Origin: Flavivirga eckloniae
Lineage (GTDB): Bacteria; Bacteroidota; Bacteroidia; Flavobacteriales; Flavobacteriaceae
DNA: 64,000 nt
Direction of reading: 5' to 3'
Assembly: GCF_002886045.1 (NCBI RefSeq)
Contig: NZ_CP025791.1
Location: forward strand, 4,665,001 to 4,729,000
Made by a program: the position numbers and the translations under genes. The notes under the pieces are model-generated. The model saw nothing but the letters and a program-made list of their open reading frames with translations. It did no database searches and was not told the DNA's origin. Below, in pieces: positions 30,611 to 39,446 of this stretch; position 1 is the stretch's first letter; every line of letters begins with the position of its first letter.

Positions 30611-32080
30611 ATGAGAACAACAAAAAAATTAATACTGCTTATAATGATGATGCTTCTTGCTTTTTCATGTAAAAATGAAAAAACAACTAAAGCATTACCT
30701 AATACGGCATCACCAGAAACGGAGTCTGTAGAACTTGAAGAAAAAGAAGAAACTTTAGTTGAAATGACTCCAATAACCAATGATATTCTGGAAACAGCGA
30801 TCATTTATGAAGCCAATATTAGGCAGTATTCTCCTGAAGGTACTTTTAATGCCTTTACAAAGGATATTCCAGAATTAAAGGAACTTGGGGTAAAGATTAT
30901 TTGGCTTATGCCGGTATTTCCAATATCTAAAACCAAAAGAAAAGCTACTGGGGGTGAGTTCGCCAGTTTAATTGAAGATGAAGCGGAACGTGCTAAGATG
31001 CTGGGGAGTTATTATGCTGTTACCGATTATACAAAAATTAACCCAGAATTTGGTACTATAAAAGATTTTAGAGCTTTGGTTAACGAAGCTCATAAACATG
31101 GTATATATGTTATTTTAGATTGGGTTCCTAACCATACTGGGTGGGATCATGAGTGGTTAAAGAATCATCCTGAGTATTATACACAGAACGGTAAGGGCGA
31201 AGTAATACATCCAGACGAAACCGATTGGACTGATGTAGCCGATTTAAATTATGACAATACCGACATGCGCAAGGAAATGATTGCCGATATGGGTTATTGG
31301 ATTACAGAGCAAGGTGTTGATGGATTTAGATGTGATGTTGCAGGTTCTGTACCATTAGATTTTTGGGAAGAGGCTATTCCGCAATTACGATCGAAAAAAG
31401 ACATTTTTATGCTAGCAGAAGCCTGGGAGCCTGAACTTTTAAAAGCCAATCTATTTGATATGGCTTATGCCTGGGAAGGCCACCATTTATTAAACGACAT
31501 GGCTAACGAGAAAAAGTCTTTAATGGATTGGGATAAGTACGCTACAAAAGTTATAACAGATTACGAACGAGATGATATTCTTATGAATTTTCTAACGAAC
31601 CATGATGAAAATTCATGGAATGGAACAATACAAGAGCGTATGGGAGATGCTTCGGAACTTATGACTGTTTTTAGTTATATCATTCCGGGAATGCCTTTAA
31701 TCTATTCAGGTCAAGAATATGGTTTAAATCACCGTTTAAAATTCTTTGAAAAAGATTCTATTTCTAAGACTAAGGGCAGACAGTGGGAGGTGTTGAAAAA
31801 GCTAGGGACTCTTAAAAATACACACGAAGCTTTAAATGGAGGGAAACAATCAGCTTCTTACCTTATTTTCGAAACGGATAATAAATATGTGTTGAAGTAT
31901 ATTAGGAGTAAAGCAGGAAAAAAAATTACGTTTATAGCCAATTTTTCAAGTAAGCCGCAAACTTTTAAAATGACCAGTGCAGGGAAGTTTCTGGATTATA
32001 TGACCCGTGAAGAAGTACAGTTTAATAATAAAAACGTAACACTTGATCCTTGGGGATATAAAGTTTTAACCGATTTATAA
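30611..32080 (+). CDS. GH13 alpha-amylase family lipoprotein
   Basis: A 489-aa lipoprotein (lipobox AFSC, Cys20) with an Asp/Glu/Thr-rich tether (22-55) and a compact GH13 barrel. Catalytic residues: Asp242 (GFRCD), Glu270 (LAEAW) and Asp332 (LTNHD); region I is DWVPNHT (170-176). A short C-terminal beta domain ends DPWGYKVLTDL. Single-domain GH13 proteins of this type act on short malto-oligosaccharides; exact specificity is not readable. It ends the rightward starch operon, followed by a large inverted repeat. Confidence 0.9.
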   Translation: MRTTKKLILLIMMMLLAFSCKNEKTTKALPNTASPETESVELEEKEETLVEMTPITNDILETAIIYEANIRQYSPEGTFNAFTKDIPELKELGVKIIWLMPVFPISKTKRKATGGEFASLIEDEAERAKMLGSYYAVTDYTKINPEFGTIKDFRALVNEAHKHGIYVILDWVPNHTGWDHEWLKNHPEYYTQNGKGEVIHPDETDWTDVADLNYDNTDMRKEMIADMGYWITEQGVDGFRCDVAGSVPLDFWEEAIPQLRSKKDIFMLAEAWEPELLKANLFDMAYAWEGHHLLNDMANEKKSLMDWDKYATKVITDYERDDILMNFLTNHDENSWNGTIQERMGDASELMTVFSYIIPGMPLIYSGQEYGLNHRLKFFEKDSISKTKGRQWEVLKKLGTLKNTHEALNGGKQSASYLIFETDNKYVLKYIRSKAGKKITFIANFSSKPQTFKMTSAGKFLDYMTREEVQFNNKNVTLDPWGYKVLTDL

Positions 32081-32107
32081 GAGGTTTAAAGTGGGGAATA
32101 AAAAAAA

Positions 32108-32244
32108 CAAGAGATCGTATAAAAAGATTTAGATGTCCGTTCGATTTCGCAGTCGAGAACTTTTTAATGTTCTTTATTTTAAGACATCTCGACTGCGCTC
32201 GATGTGACACTATTAGTATCTAATACTTTTTAGACGATCTCTTG
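32108..32244. repeat. 137-bp nested inverted repeat between convergent genes
   Basis: Outer arms CAAGAGATCGT (32108-32118) and ACGATCTCTTG (32234-32244) are perfect and extend imperfectly through TAAAAAGA-type sequence. An inner inverted repeat CGCAGTCGAGA / TCTCGACTGCG (32148-32158 and 32187-32197) is also perfect. It occupies the space between a GH13 gene (+) and a DUF2807 gene (-), so it could act as a bidirectional terminator. The TCGACTGCGCTCGATGTGAC stretch belongs to a repeat type common in flavobacterial intergenic DNA. Confidence 0.65.
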
Positions 32245-32265
32245 CTAAAGTTGGATTTAATTGGT

Positions 32266-32994
32266 TTATCGTTTTCTAACACTACCAGAAGAGTTATTAC
32301 TTTTATCTACTTTTTCTGGATTTCCGTAATATTTTATATCCCCGCCGCTAGTAGCTTTTGCTGTAAGTTCTTTAGACGTGTTTACGGTAATATCTGCACC
32401 ACTAGTGGCTTTTACATGGCTGGACTCAGAAATTAAGTCTGCAGCTTTAATATCGCTACCACTGGTAGCTTCAGCAATAAGCTTGGTCGTTTTTCCAGAT
32501 AAGCGTAAGTCGCTACCACTAGTAGATTTACAATTTAATTCCGTTGTGTTCACCTCAAGTCTCATATCGCTGCCACTGGTAGATTTAAGATCTAATCTTT
32601 CGGCTGTAATAACATTAGTAGAATATACATCGCTTCCGCTAGTCGATATAATACTTGAAACATCTTTAAAACTTACCATCACTTTTTTTGATGAGGCTTT
32701 GCCGATATTCCTTTTGGTGTGAATTTTTAAAATGTCATTCACAACTTCTACTACAATAAGGTCTTGAAGGTTTTCATCTGCTTCAACAGAAACACTTTCG
32801 CTATCACCTTGTGTTAGGTATACGTCTAAACCTTCTGTAGCTTTAATAGTTGAAAAAGGTTCGCGAATGGTTCTATCTTCAGTTACAACGTTTCCATTTC
32901 CACGAACTCCAGTGTTGAAGTTCATATCGAAATTGCAAGAAAAAAGCGTTAAACTCAAGATGGTTGCTAAAATAAACTTAACTAATGTTGTCAT
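32266..32994 (-). CDS. DUF2807 (GIN domain) lipoprotein
   Basis: A 242-aa lipoprotein (lipobox LFSC, Cys20) with a DUF2807 putative auto-transporter-adhesin/GIN domain. The start RGNGNVVTEDRTIREPFSTIKATEGLDVYLTQG is typical. From residue 110 on, STSGSD or ATSGSD-like turns repeat about every 18-20 residues, as in a right-handed beta-helix. The function is unknown; in flavobacteria these proteins commonly accompany PspC genes, as here (106 bp from the PspC gene, same strand). Confidence 0.88.
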   Translation of the reverse strand: MTTLVKFILATILSLTLFSCNFDMNFNTGVRGNGNVVTEDRTIREPFSTIKATEGLDVYLTQGDSESVSVEADENLQDLIVVEVVNDILKIHTKRNIGKASSKKVMVSFKDVSSIISTSGSDVYSTNVITAERLDLKSTSGSDMRLEVNTTELNCKSTSGSDLRLSGKTTKLIAEATSGSDIKAADLISESSHVKATSGADITVNTSKELTAKATSGGDIKYYGNPEKVDKSNNSSGSVRKR

Positions 32995-33099
32995 AATTGC
33001 TTGTTTTTTGATTGATGTTCTTTCTTATTCAAATATCTTATAAATGATTGTTGATTAGTAATTAAGATATCTGAACTGTTTGTTTTTAATGATGAATTG

Positions 33100-34932
33100 T
33101 TATTCGTCTTTTGATTTTATATTAATACCGTCTGAATCTATTTTAACTTCTATGTCGTCATCTTCACCAGAAACCCCTTTTTTATTAATTTTTATATTAA
33201 CATCGGCGTCTTTTATCTCTAAACCTGTACTGTCAAGTTTAACAACAGAATCTTCATCGTGAACATCGATATCAACTTTATAAGGTTCTTCAACAGGACA
33301 GTCTAAACATGTAATGCCATCTTCTGTGATTAACAAATAGTGATCGGCATCTGCAGATGTTACAATATTCCCATTATAAGTTCTATGATTTAGAAATGAT
33401 TTTGTATTCGTATTAAAGTTAACTATGCTTCCCTCTGGTAAATAGAGTTTTACAAAAACTTCTTGATCACTATATTTGTTTTCAGCAGATGTTGTTAAAT
33501 AGGAGTCTAGCAATAACTCATTTCCGTTAAAAGCGTAGTTGTAGTTTATATTTTTAGCACGTTCAATCGCTTTTTCATAACTTCTCCCATCGGCACTTTT
33601 CTCTATACCTATTTTAGCTATAGAGTCGGTAGTTGATTTAACAAGTACTCTAATATCCGATCTATAAATAGTTGGTTCTCCATTTTCGCCATTTATAACT
33701 TTAAAATCATGATTTCTGTAATAGCTATTCGCATAGAACTCACTTTCCAGCATTTTAATTTTTATGGTATCGTTAGCCTTTATGTTTAATTCTTGCTTTA
33801 CGATCACGTGCTCGTCAAAGGCATGTTCGCTGGCTTGTCTTACACCTATAACTACTAATCCTATAATGGAAATTAACCACAAGCCCAGTAATGTGAACTT
33901 AGCAATGTTACCAATCGATTTTAAGTTGTTTATAAGTATTTTTAAACCCAAATAGAATAGGAAAAAGAAAGGGATACCAACAGCAAAGAAAGTAAATAAG
34001 GAGGCCAACCATACAGGAGTATTTCCGGCATTAACAGTATCTACCAGATCAAGATCAACGCCCGGAATATGTATAAAGTCTACTACACCTAAAGAAAACA
34101 ACGTGATAATTAAAGCTATAATGGTTACGGCTCCTATAAACATTAAGATAACACCTATAAACTTTGCAAAAATCTTTAAGAAGAACATAATGACTTCTCC
34201 CAAGGTATCGAAAAACGTTTTAGAGCTTGATTTTATCTTACTTCCCTGCTTTTTAAAATCTACATTTTTCGCTGCGCTGGACACTGAGTCTGATACGTTT
34301 TTTGCAGCGGCCCCAACCGTATCAGTTACATTTTTTGCGACATCGGTTACATTTTCAAAACCATCTTTAATCTTTTTTTCAATATTACTAATGTTAACAG
34401 GTTCTCCCGTCATCATTATTTTTTCGGCAGTGGTTTTAGCTTCAGGTACTAAAATCCATAATAAAATGTATAGAAGAACACCTGTTCCGGCAGCACTAAA
34501 TAATATAATCCAGGCCAAACGAACCCATACAGCTTCAACACCAAAATAATGACCTAAACCAGACGATACACCACCTACATAGGAGTTGTCTACATCTCTA
34601 TATAGCTTTTTAATTGGAGCCGATTTGGGTTGGTAAGCCGCTTGAGGTTCATCTTCAAATATTTCATCGTCAACCAAATAATCTTCTGGTTGCCCCATAA
34701 TTGAAATAATTTCGTCTACTTCCTTAATGCGTATAACTTCTTTGTTATTTTGAACACGCTCGTTAAAAAGTTCTGCGATACGAGCCTCTATGTCTGCTAT
34801 AATTTCAGAGCGGCCTTGAGAATCTGTAAATGAACGTTTTATAGCCTCAAGATAGCGTTGTAATTTTAGGTATGCATCTTCATCGATGTGGAAGAATATA
34901 CCAGCTAAATTTATATTGACAGTTTTATTCAT
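33100..34932 (-). CDS. PspC-domain membrane protein
   Basis: A 610-aa inner-membrane protein. The start at 34932 is chosen because its ATG overlaps the PadR stop codon (ATGA), the signature of translational coupling; the frame extends upstream to 35076 but would then overlap PadR by 148 bp. It begins MNKTVNINLAGIFFHIDEDAY, typical of this family. A PspC domain with a paired membrane helix lies at 108-167 (KKLYRDVDNSYVGGVSSGLG). Further membrane helices lie near 225-360. A long soluble C-terminal domain has an Asp/Lys-rich tail. It probably senses or modulates envelope stress; the PadR partner likely represses the pair. Confidence 0.88.
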   Translation of the reverse strand: MNKTVNINLAGIFFHIDEDAYLKLQRYLEAIKRSFTDSQGRSEIIADIEARIAELFNERVQNNKEVIRIKEVDEIISIMGQPEDYLVDDEIFEDEPQAAYQPKSAPIKKLYRDVDNSYVGGVSSGLGHYFGVEAVWVRLAWIILFSAAGTGVLLYILLWILVPEAKTTAEKIMMTGEPVNISNIEKKIKDGFENVTDVAKNVTDTVGAAAKNVSDSVSSAAKNVDFKKQGSKIKSSSKTFFDTLGEVIMFFLKIFAKFIGVILMFIGAVTIIALIITLFSLGVVDFIHIPGVDLDLVDTVNAGNTPVWLASLFTFFAVGIPFFFLFYLGLKILINNLKSIGNIAKFTLLGLWLISIIGLVVIGVRQASEHAFDEHVIVKQELNIKANDTIKIKMLESEFYANSYYRNHDFKVINGENGEPTIYRSDIRVLVKSTTDSIAKIGIEKSADGRSYEKAIERAKNINYNYAFNGNELLLDSYLTTSAENKYSDQEVFVKLYLPEGSIVNFNTNTKSFLNHRTYNGNIVTSADADHYLLITEDGITCLDCPVEEPYKVDIDVHDEDSVVKLDSTGLEIKDADVNIKINKKGVSGEDDDIEVKIDSDGINIKSKDE

Positions 34933-35270
34933 TTTTTTGTTGTTTTTTGGCTTGTTACTATATTCACTGCATTTTGTAGTTCGCTCCAGGTTGTACTTAA
35001 CTCCTTTAAAAATAGTTTCCCTGTTTCTGTTAAACCATAGTATTTTCTTGGTGGTCCAGATGTAGATTCTTCCCATCTGTAGTTTAAGAGTCCCGCATTT
35101 TTAAGTCGTGTGAGTAAAGGGTAAATAGTACCTTCTACTACGAGTAGCTTTGCGTCTTTAAGTGTACTTAGAATTTCTGCAACATACGCATCGTCATCTT
35201 TCAATACAGAAAGTATGCAAAATTCTAACACACCTTTGCGCATTTGCGCTTTTGTGTTTTCTATCTTCAT
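34929..35270 (-). CDS. PadR-family transcriptional regulator
   Basis: A 113-aa winged-helix repressor: KGVLEFCILSVLKDDDAYVAEILSTLKD (helix 1-2), VEGTIYPLLTRLKNAGLL (recognition helix and wing) and SGPPRKYYGLTETGKLFL. Its stop overlaps the PspC start by 4 bp. It probably autoregulates the PadR-PspC(-DUF2807) operon. The family normally responds to small molecules or envelope stress; no ligand is indicated here. The 103 bp before it contain a small CCGAA-AC-TTCGG hairpin (35333-35344) that might end the upstream DUF4870 transcript. Confidence 0.92.
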   Translation of the reverse strand: MKIENTKAQMRKGVLEFCILSVLKDDDAYVAEILSTLKDAKLLVVEGTIYPLLTRLKNAGLLNYRWEESTSGPPRKYYGLTETGKLFLKELSTTWSELQNAVNIVTSQKTTKK

Positions 35271-35373
35271 AGTCTAAAGCGTTTTAATATTATGAAACTG
35301 TTCATTTTTTGATTGATTTGATTTGATGAAAACCGAAACTTCGGCTAAATGTTTTGTTAGATTTGAGGTTTAT

Positions 35374-35820
35374 CTATTTTATAAAATTTATAGTTAACGG
35401 ATAATTATATAGTTCGCCATCTCTTGCCTTTAAACTAGCATTGATAATAAAAATGAGTTCCAATATAAAACCTATTACGGCAAGGAACCCTAATCCACCT
35501 CCAATATAAAATAATGGGGAGGGCTCGCCAATGTTAATATGAAAATTGTCGAATCCATGTAAATCTATAAAGTCGATACCATCAAAGATTTTGAAAATGA
35601 AAAAAGGAACAGTAAGCGTACCTATAATTATGGCATATAATAAAATGCTAATTTGAAAATTAATGGCTTGCTTACCATGCGCGTCAACAAACTCGGATTT
35701 CTCTTTATTCGCAATCCATAGAACAATGGGACCTATAAAGTTTCCGAATGGAATTATAAACCTGCTAAAGGTTGATAAATGAATAAAAGTGGCGATGTTT
35801 TTTTGATGATTATCTAACAT
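35374..35820 (-). CDS. DUF4870 membrane protein
   Basis: A 148-aa inner-membrane protein with three or four helices. It matches DUF4870/Tic20-like organisation: FSRFIIPFGNFIGPIVLWIANKEKSEFVDAHGKQAINFQIS, then two further helices and GFILELIFIINASLKARDGELYNYPLTINFI. Function unknown. A perfect -7 box (TATATTTG on the minus strand, 35850-35857) precedes it by about 30 bp, so it is probably transcribed on its own. Confidence 0.88.
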   Translation of the reverse strand: MLDNHQKNIATFIHLSTFSRFIIPFGNFIGPIVLWIANKEKSEFVDAHGKQAINFQISILLYAIIIGTLTVPFFIFKIFDGIDFIDLHGFDNFHINIGEPSPLFYIGGGLGFLAVIGFILELIFIINASLKARDGELYNYPLTINFIK

Positions 35821-35849
35821 GATTCTAAAACATATAATAGTTTCTTATG

Positions 35850-35857
35850 CAAATATA
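35850..35857 (-). promoter_or_regulatory. -7 box of the DUF4870 gene
   Basis: Reads TATATTTG on the minus strand, a full match to TAnnTTTG. It lies 30 bp upstream of the DUF4870 ATG. No good -33 TTG was found at the normal distance. Confidence 0.4.
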
Positions 35858-35966
35858 TGTCTAAAAGAAGGTATTATGTTACGCATAGTACTTAAATTTA
35901 ACAAAATATTAACATAATATGGATTGTCAATAATTTTATAACTTAGTAAAAAATAAACCCTTTAAA

Positions 35967-36422
35967 ATGAACATAACACCAAGGAAATTCAACACTTTCA
36001 CAATGTTTAAATTGCCATCAGCATATTTTTGCGGGGTTAGAACAAAATATATTGATGCTAGTAAGTGTATCGTAACAGTGAAGCATAAATGGATAAACCA
36101 GAACCCATTTAAATCGATGTTTTGGGCAGTACAGGGAATGGCAGCGGAACTTTCAACTGGAGCTTTAATGATTTCTAAAATTAAGGCATCTGGAAAGAAA
36201 ATTTCAATGTTGGTAACCTCTAATAAGGCCAGTTTTACTAAAAAAGCAACAGGTAGAATAATGTTTACGTGTCATGACGGTAAACTTATGGATGAAGCTA
36301 TAGAAAAAGCTATAGAAACGGGAGAAGGGCAAACTGTCTGGGCTAAATCTATTGGAGTTAATAAAGAAGGGGTGGAAGTTTCAACGTTTAGTTTTGAATG
36401 GAGTATTAAGGTTAAGGGGTAG
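35967..36422 (+). CDS. DUF4442 hotdog-fold protein
   Basis: A 151-aa cytoplasmic protein with DUF4442 features: LPSAYFCGVRTKYIDASKCIVTVKHKWINQNPFKSMFWAVQGMAAELSTG, then MLVTSNKASFTKKATGRIMFTCHDG. This is a hotdog-fold thioesterase-like family acting on acyl-CoA or acyl-ACP in principle; the actual substrate is not known. It stands alone between a divergent DUF4870 gene and the AIM24 gene. Confidence 0.82.
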   Translation: MNITPRKFNTFTMFKLPSAYFCGVRTKYIDASKCIVTVKHKWINQNPFKSMFWAVQGMAAELSTGALMISKIKASGKKISMLVTSNKASFTKKATGRIMFTCHDGKLMDEAIEKAIETGEGQTVWAKSIGVNKEGVEVSTFSFEWSIKVKG

Positions 36423-36448
36423 TTTTTGGTGTTCGGTATTTAGTATTC

Positions 36449-36481
36449 AAGGGATAAGAGGTAAGGGATAAGGGATAAGGG
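36449..36481. repeat. Short GGGATAAG tandem repeat
   Basis: Three to four imperfect copies of AAGGGATAAG/AGGTAAGGG sit in the 182-bp gap after the DUF4442 gene. This is simple-sequence drift with no evident function. Nothing else was seen in that gap. Confidence 0.5.
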
Positions 36482-36604
36482 TCTGTTTTCTAGGGTTAGA
36501 GTTTGTGTTTTGAACTTTAAACTTTGAATTTTAAACTTTATTAAAGATTGTGTAACAAAATATTAAACTAAACTACTTATTATCGAATTGTAAAATTTAT
36601 AGAT

Positions 36605-37405
36605 ATGACAGCACACGAAATAGATTATAGAATATATGGTGAAGAAATGCAATATGTGGAAATAGAACTCGATCCGGAAGAAGGTGTTATTGCCGAAGCG
36701 GGTAGTTTTATGATGATGGATGATGGTATAAAAATGGAAACTATTTTTGGAGATGGATCTCAAAAGGATTCCGGGTTTTTAGGCAAAATACTAGGGGCTG
36801 GGAAACGTATTCTTACGGGAGAGAGTTTGTTTATGACCGCCTTTTATAATAACCTGGTTGGTAAACGAAATGTGTCGTTTGCTTCACCATACCCAGGAAA
36901 AATTTTACCAATTGATTTAACCGAATATGGCGGAAAGTTTATTTGTCAGAAAGACGCTTTTCTATGTGCCGCTAAAGGGGTTAGTGTAGGTATTGAGTTT
37001 TCGAAAAAATTAGGAAGAGGGTTATTTGGAGGAGAAGGTTTCATTATGCAAAAATTGGAAGGCGATGGTATGGCATTTGTACATGCGGGTGGAACGATGG
37101 CTAAAAAAGAGTTACAGGCTGGTGAAACTTTAAAAGTCGATACAGGATGTATCGTTGGTTTTACCCAAGGTGTAGATTATGATGTAGAATTTGTTGGAGG
37201 TATTAAAAACACCATTTTTGGAGGCGAAGGATTGTTCTTTGCAAAGTTACAAGGACCTGGTACAGTTTATATTCAATCGTTACCGTTTAGCAGATTGGCT
37301 GGGCGCGTTTTGGCATCTGCTCCTCGAGCTGGTGGAAAAAGTAAGGGAGAAGGAAGTATTCTAGGTGGTATAGGAGATTTGTTGGATGGAGATAATAGCT
37401 TCTAA
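36605..37405 (+). CDS. AIM24/TIGR00266 family protein
   Basis: A 266-aa soluble protein of the AIM24 family (TIGR00266): [38 protein letters not shown] at the start, repeated Gly-rich beta strands ([23 protein letters not shown]), and [28 protein letters not shown] near the end. The fold is a tryptophan-RNA-binding-like double beta-helix. Its biochemical function is unknown. A small conserved-looking ORF follows 130 bp downstream. Confidence 0.88.
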   Translation: MTAHEIDYRIYGEEMQYVEIELDPEEGVIAEAGSFMMMDDGIKMETIFGDGSQKDSGFLGKILGAGKRILTGESLFMTAFYNNLVGKRNVSFASPYPGKILPIDLTEYGGKFICQKDAFLCAAKGVSVGIEFSKKLGRGLFGGEGFIMQKLEGDGMAFVHAGGTMAKKELQAGETLKVDTGCIVGFTQGVDYDVEFVGGIKNTIFGGEGLFFAKLQGPGTVYIQSLPFSRLAGRVLASAPRAGGKSKGEGSILGGIGDLLDGDNSF

Positions 37406-37535
37406 ATGTTAAATTTACATTAAACAGAAAAACTTATGTAATTTTTCATTATTTTTAGAGTTCAATAATGAAAACCAATAAAGCCTATAAAAAACGTCTA
37501 CTTTTTATTACAAACCTAAACCTTTAATTTATATT

Positions 37536-37733
37536 ATGGCAAGAGCAATGCTAGAGTATACCAAAACTATACTAAGAAAAGTTAGTTTTGATACAACGTT
37601 GTTTTGCAAAGAGGTACAAAAGGCGGTACAACGTTTACTTCCTTATGAGATAGAAGAGCTTAAAATTTATATTCTTTCTCTCGTACAGCAAAACCCCGAA
37701 TTAGATCAATGTTTAATTTATTTAAAAGCATAA
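37536..37733 (+). CDS. Small uncharacterised protein, 65 aa
   Basis: MARAMLEYTKTILRKVSFDTTLFCKEVQKAVQRLLPYEIEELKIYILSLVQQNPELDQCLIYLKA-type sequence: predicted all-helical, charged, no signal peptide. Support for a real gene: an ATG in an A-rich context, codon use like its neighbours, and an intrinsic terminator 44 bp after the stop. I do not recognise a named family. It is probably transcribed separately or with AIM24. Confidence 0.7.
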   Translation: MARAMLEYTKTILRKVSFDTTLFCKEVQKAVQRLLPYEIEELKIYILSLVQQNPELDQCLIYLKA

Positions 37734-37776
37734 GAAAAATATAGAATAAACCCCAAAAATCAAAAAATCAAATAAA

Positions 37777-37810
37777 ATGAGCTCGGTATTATATCGGGCT
37801 CATTTTTTTT
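37777..37810 (+). terminator. Intrinsic terminator
   Basis: Stem ATGAGCTCG / CGGGCTCAT (37777-37785 and 37795-37803, one G-U pair) with a 9-nt loop, followed by eight T. It ends the AIM24/small-ORF transcript. Confidence 0.85.
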
Positions 37811-37881
37811 AAATTCAACCATACCACAGAGTCTTAAAATACTATCTATACTGCTAGTCCCAATTAATTAAAAGTATATTA

Positions 37882-38592
37882 ATGAGAAAAAAAATTACCC
37901 TGCTTATAACTATTAGCCTATGTCTTTTGTTGCCATTCAAATTTTTAAACGCTCAAGATTTTGTTGCAAAAATCGGATTTATGGAAGAAGTCCACATTTT
38001 TGATGGGGCATTTTATGAGGTTTATAAAACAATACCTTTAAAACCAAAAAAGGTGGATGTTTCTAGTTCTCTAAAAAGTAATACTAACAAGTATAAAAAA
38101 GCTAATTTACTAGATAAAGATCCAAAAACAGCATGGGTTGAAGGTGTAAAGGGCAATGGTATAGGTGAGAAAATTAGATTTTCATTCGATATGGGTACGC
38201 ATCCCGATGTTATTACCTTTACCCCAGGATATTTTAATACAGAGGATACCTGGTATAAAAACAATCGTGTATCTAAATTCAAAATAAAGTTTTTAACCAT
38301 AGAAGATGATGCGTACTCCAGAGAACTTTTAGGTGAAATTATAGTTAGTATACCAAAAGAACCAACTATTAATTCTATAGTTCCTAATATATATTCTGTT
38401 AATGTAAGCTCTATTTTTTTTCAAAACATGCCGGCTGAAGAATTTGAGATAGTTGAATTTGAAATTATAGATGTCGACTCAACAAATGCAAAATACAACG
38501 ATACTTGTATTTCTGAAATCGGTTTTTATCAACACGATGATACTAAAATGATAAAGACTATATCTTATAAGGATTATGAGAAAAAACAATGA
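37882..38592 (+). CDS. Secreted protein with NADase-type glycan-binding (discoidin-like) domain
   Basis: A 236-aa protein with a signal peptide (1-25, ending NAQ). From about residue 60 it resembles the NADase-type glycan-binding domain: KANLLDKDPKTAWVEGVKGNGIGEKIRFSF, then ITFTPGYFNTEDTWYKNNRVSKFKIKF, and closing YNDTCISEIGFY. The domain is a discoidin-like beta-sandwich found attached to NAD-glycohydrolase and other enzymes, but no enzymatic domain is present here. The role is unknown; surface or periplasmic carbohydrate binding is a guess from the fold. Confidence 0.75.
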   Translation: MRKKITLLITISLCLLLPFKFLNAQDFVAKIGFMEEVHIFDGAFYEVYKTIPLKPKKVDVSSSLKSNTNKYKKANLLDKDPKTAWVEGVKGNGIGEKIRFSFDMGTHPDVITFTPGYFNTEDTWYKNNRVSKFKIKFLTIEDDAYSRELLGEIIVSIPKEPTINSIVPNIYSVNVSSIFFQNMPAEEFEIVEFEIIDVDSTNAKYNDTCISEIGFYQHDDTKMIKTISYKDYEKKQ

Positions 38593-38930
38593 ATGGGTAC
38601 AATTCAATACGAGGTAGAAAAGCTGTTGTAATTTAACTTATTAGTTAGTCTTTATGCTCAGGAGTTTTGTGAAATTTATCGTTTTAGGTTTAATAATCTT
38701 ATACATATAAGTAAGTCGGTTAAAAGAAATGTTAAATATTACAAAATAAGGACTTAAGGCATTTTACGGACGAAAGAAATTTTGTACTTTTAAATAAGCA
38801 GTACCATATAATGCTTTGGTATGCGAAAATAAATAAGTTTGTTATGAGAGGTCGTACATTATAAGGTGTTTTTTACCTTTTCCTTCGCTTCTTATTTGAA
38901 CAAACGCTATAATTCTGTAAAAGTATAATA
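38593..38930. other. Gene-free stretch
   Basis: 338 bp between the NADase-type-domain gene and the signal peptidase II homologue. I see no ORF with support, no tRNA-like cloverleaf, no strong terminator and no exact -7 box. Confidence 0.6.
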
Positions 38931-39446
38931 ATGAAAAAGGAAAGGCTTATTAAAGTATTTGTTTCTTTGTTACTCATATTAAGTAACATAAGTTGCGACC
39001 AAATCACTAAAGATAAAGTAAGAGAAAGCATCTCAAAATATGAAGTAATTGAAGTTATTGGAAACAGTTTTATGCTCACCAAGGTAGAAAATAATGGAGC
39101 AGCTCTCAATTTAGGAGGAAATTTAACTCCATTTTTAAAAATCATTTTTCTACAAGTTTTTCCGCTAACAGTACTTTTGCTTTTATTCGTTTATATTGTT
39201 AGGGAAAAGATGATTTCTAAACTAAACCTAATTGGTTTCTCTTTTATTATTGGTGGTGGTATTGGAAACATATACGATAGGATTTTTTTCAATTCTGTTA
39301 CAGATTTTATGTATGTGGAATATGGTGGTATTAAAACAGCTATTTTTAATATGGCCGATGTTTCTGTTGTAATAGGCTGTTTATTGGTGTTGTTAAATAT
39401 ATTATTGGTTGCCATAAAGCGAAAGCCATCACTTTCCAAATCTTAA
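38931..39446 (+). CDS. lspA: Signal peptidase II homologue
   Basis: A 171-aa membrane protein with four hydrophobic segments and all LspA landmarks: DQITK (23-27), ENNGAALNLG (53-62, the NxGAAF-like region), GGGIGNIYDR (108-117, catalytic Asp116), VTDF (123-126) and FNMAD (139-143, catalytic Asp143). It would cleave lipoprotein signals at the inner membrane. The sequence is shorter and more divergent than typical housekeeping LspA proteins and is not next to the usual partners, so it may be a paralogue; whether another lspA exists cannot be seen from this window. Confidence 0.82.
   Translation: MKKERLIKVFVSLLLILSNISCDQITKDKVRESISKYEVIEVIGNSFMLTKVENNGAALNLGGNLTPFLKIIFLQVFPLTVLLLLFVYIVREKMISKLNLIGFSFIIGGGIGNIYDRIFFNSVTDFMYVEYGGIKTAIFNMADVSVVIGCLLVLLNILLVAIKRKPSLSKS

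Noticed and set aside
34933-35076. 48-residue N-terminal extension of the PspC protein
   Set aside because: It would overlap PadR by 148 bp, whereas the ATG at 34932 overlaps the PadR stop by 4 bp, and the family-typical N-terminus begins there.
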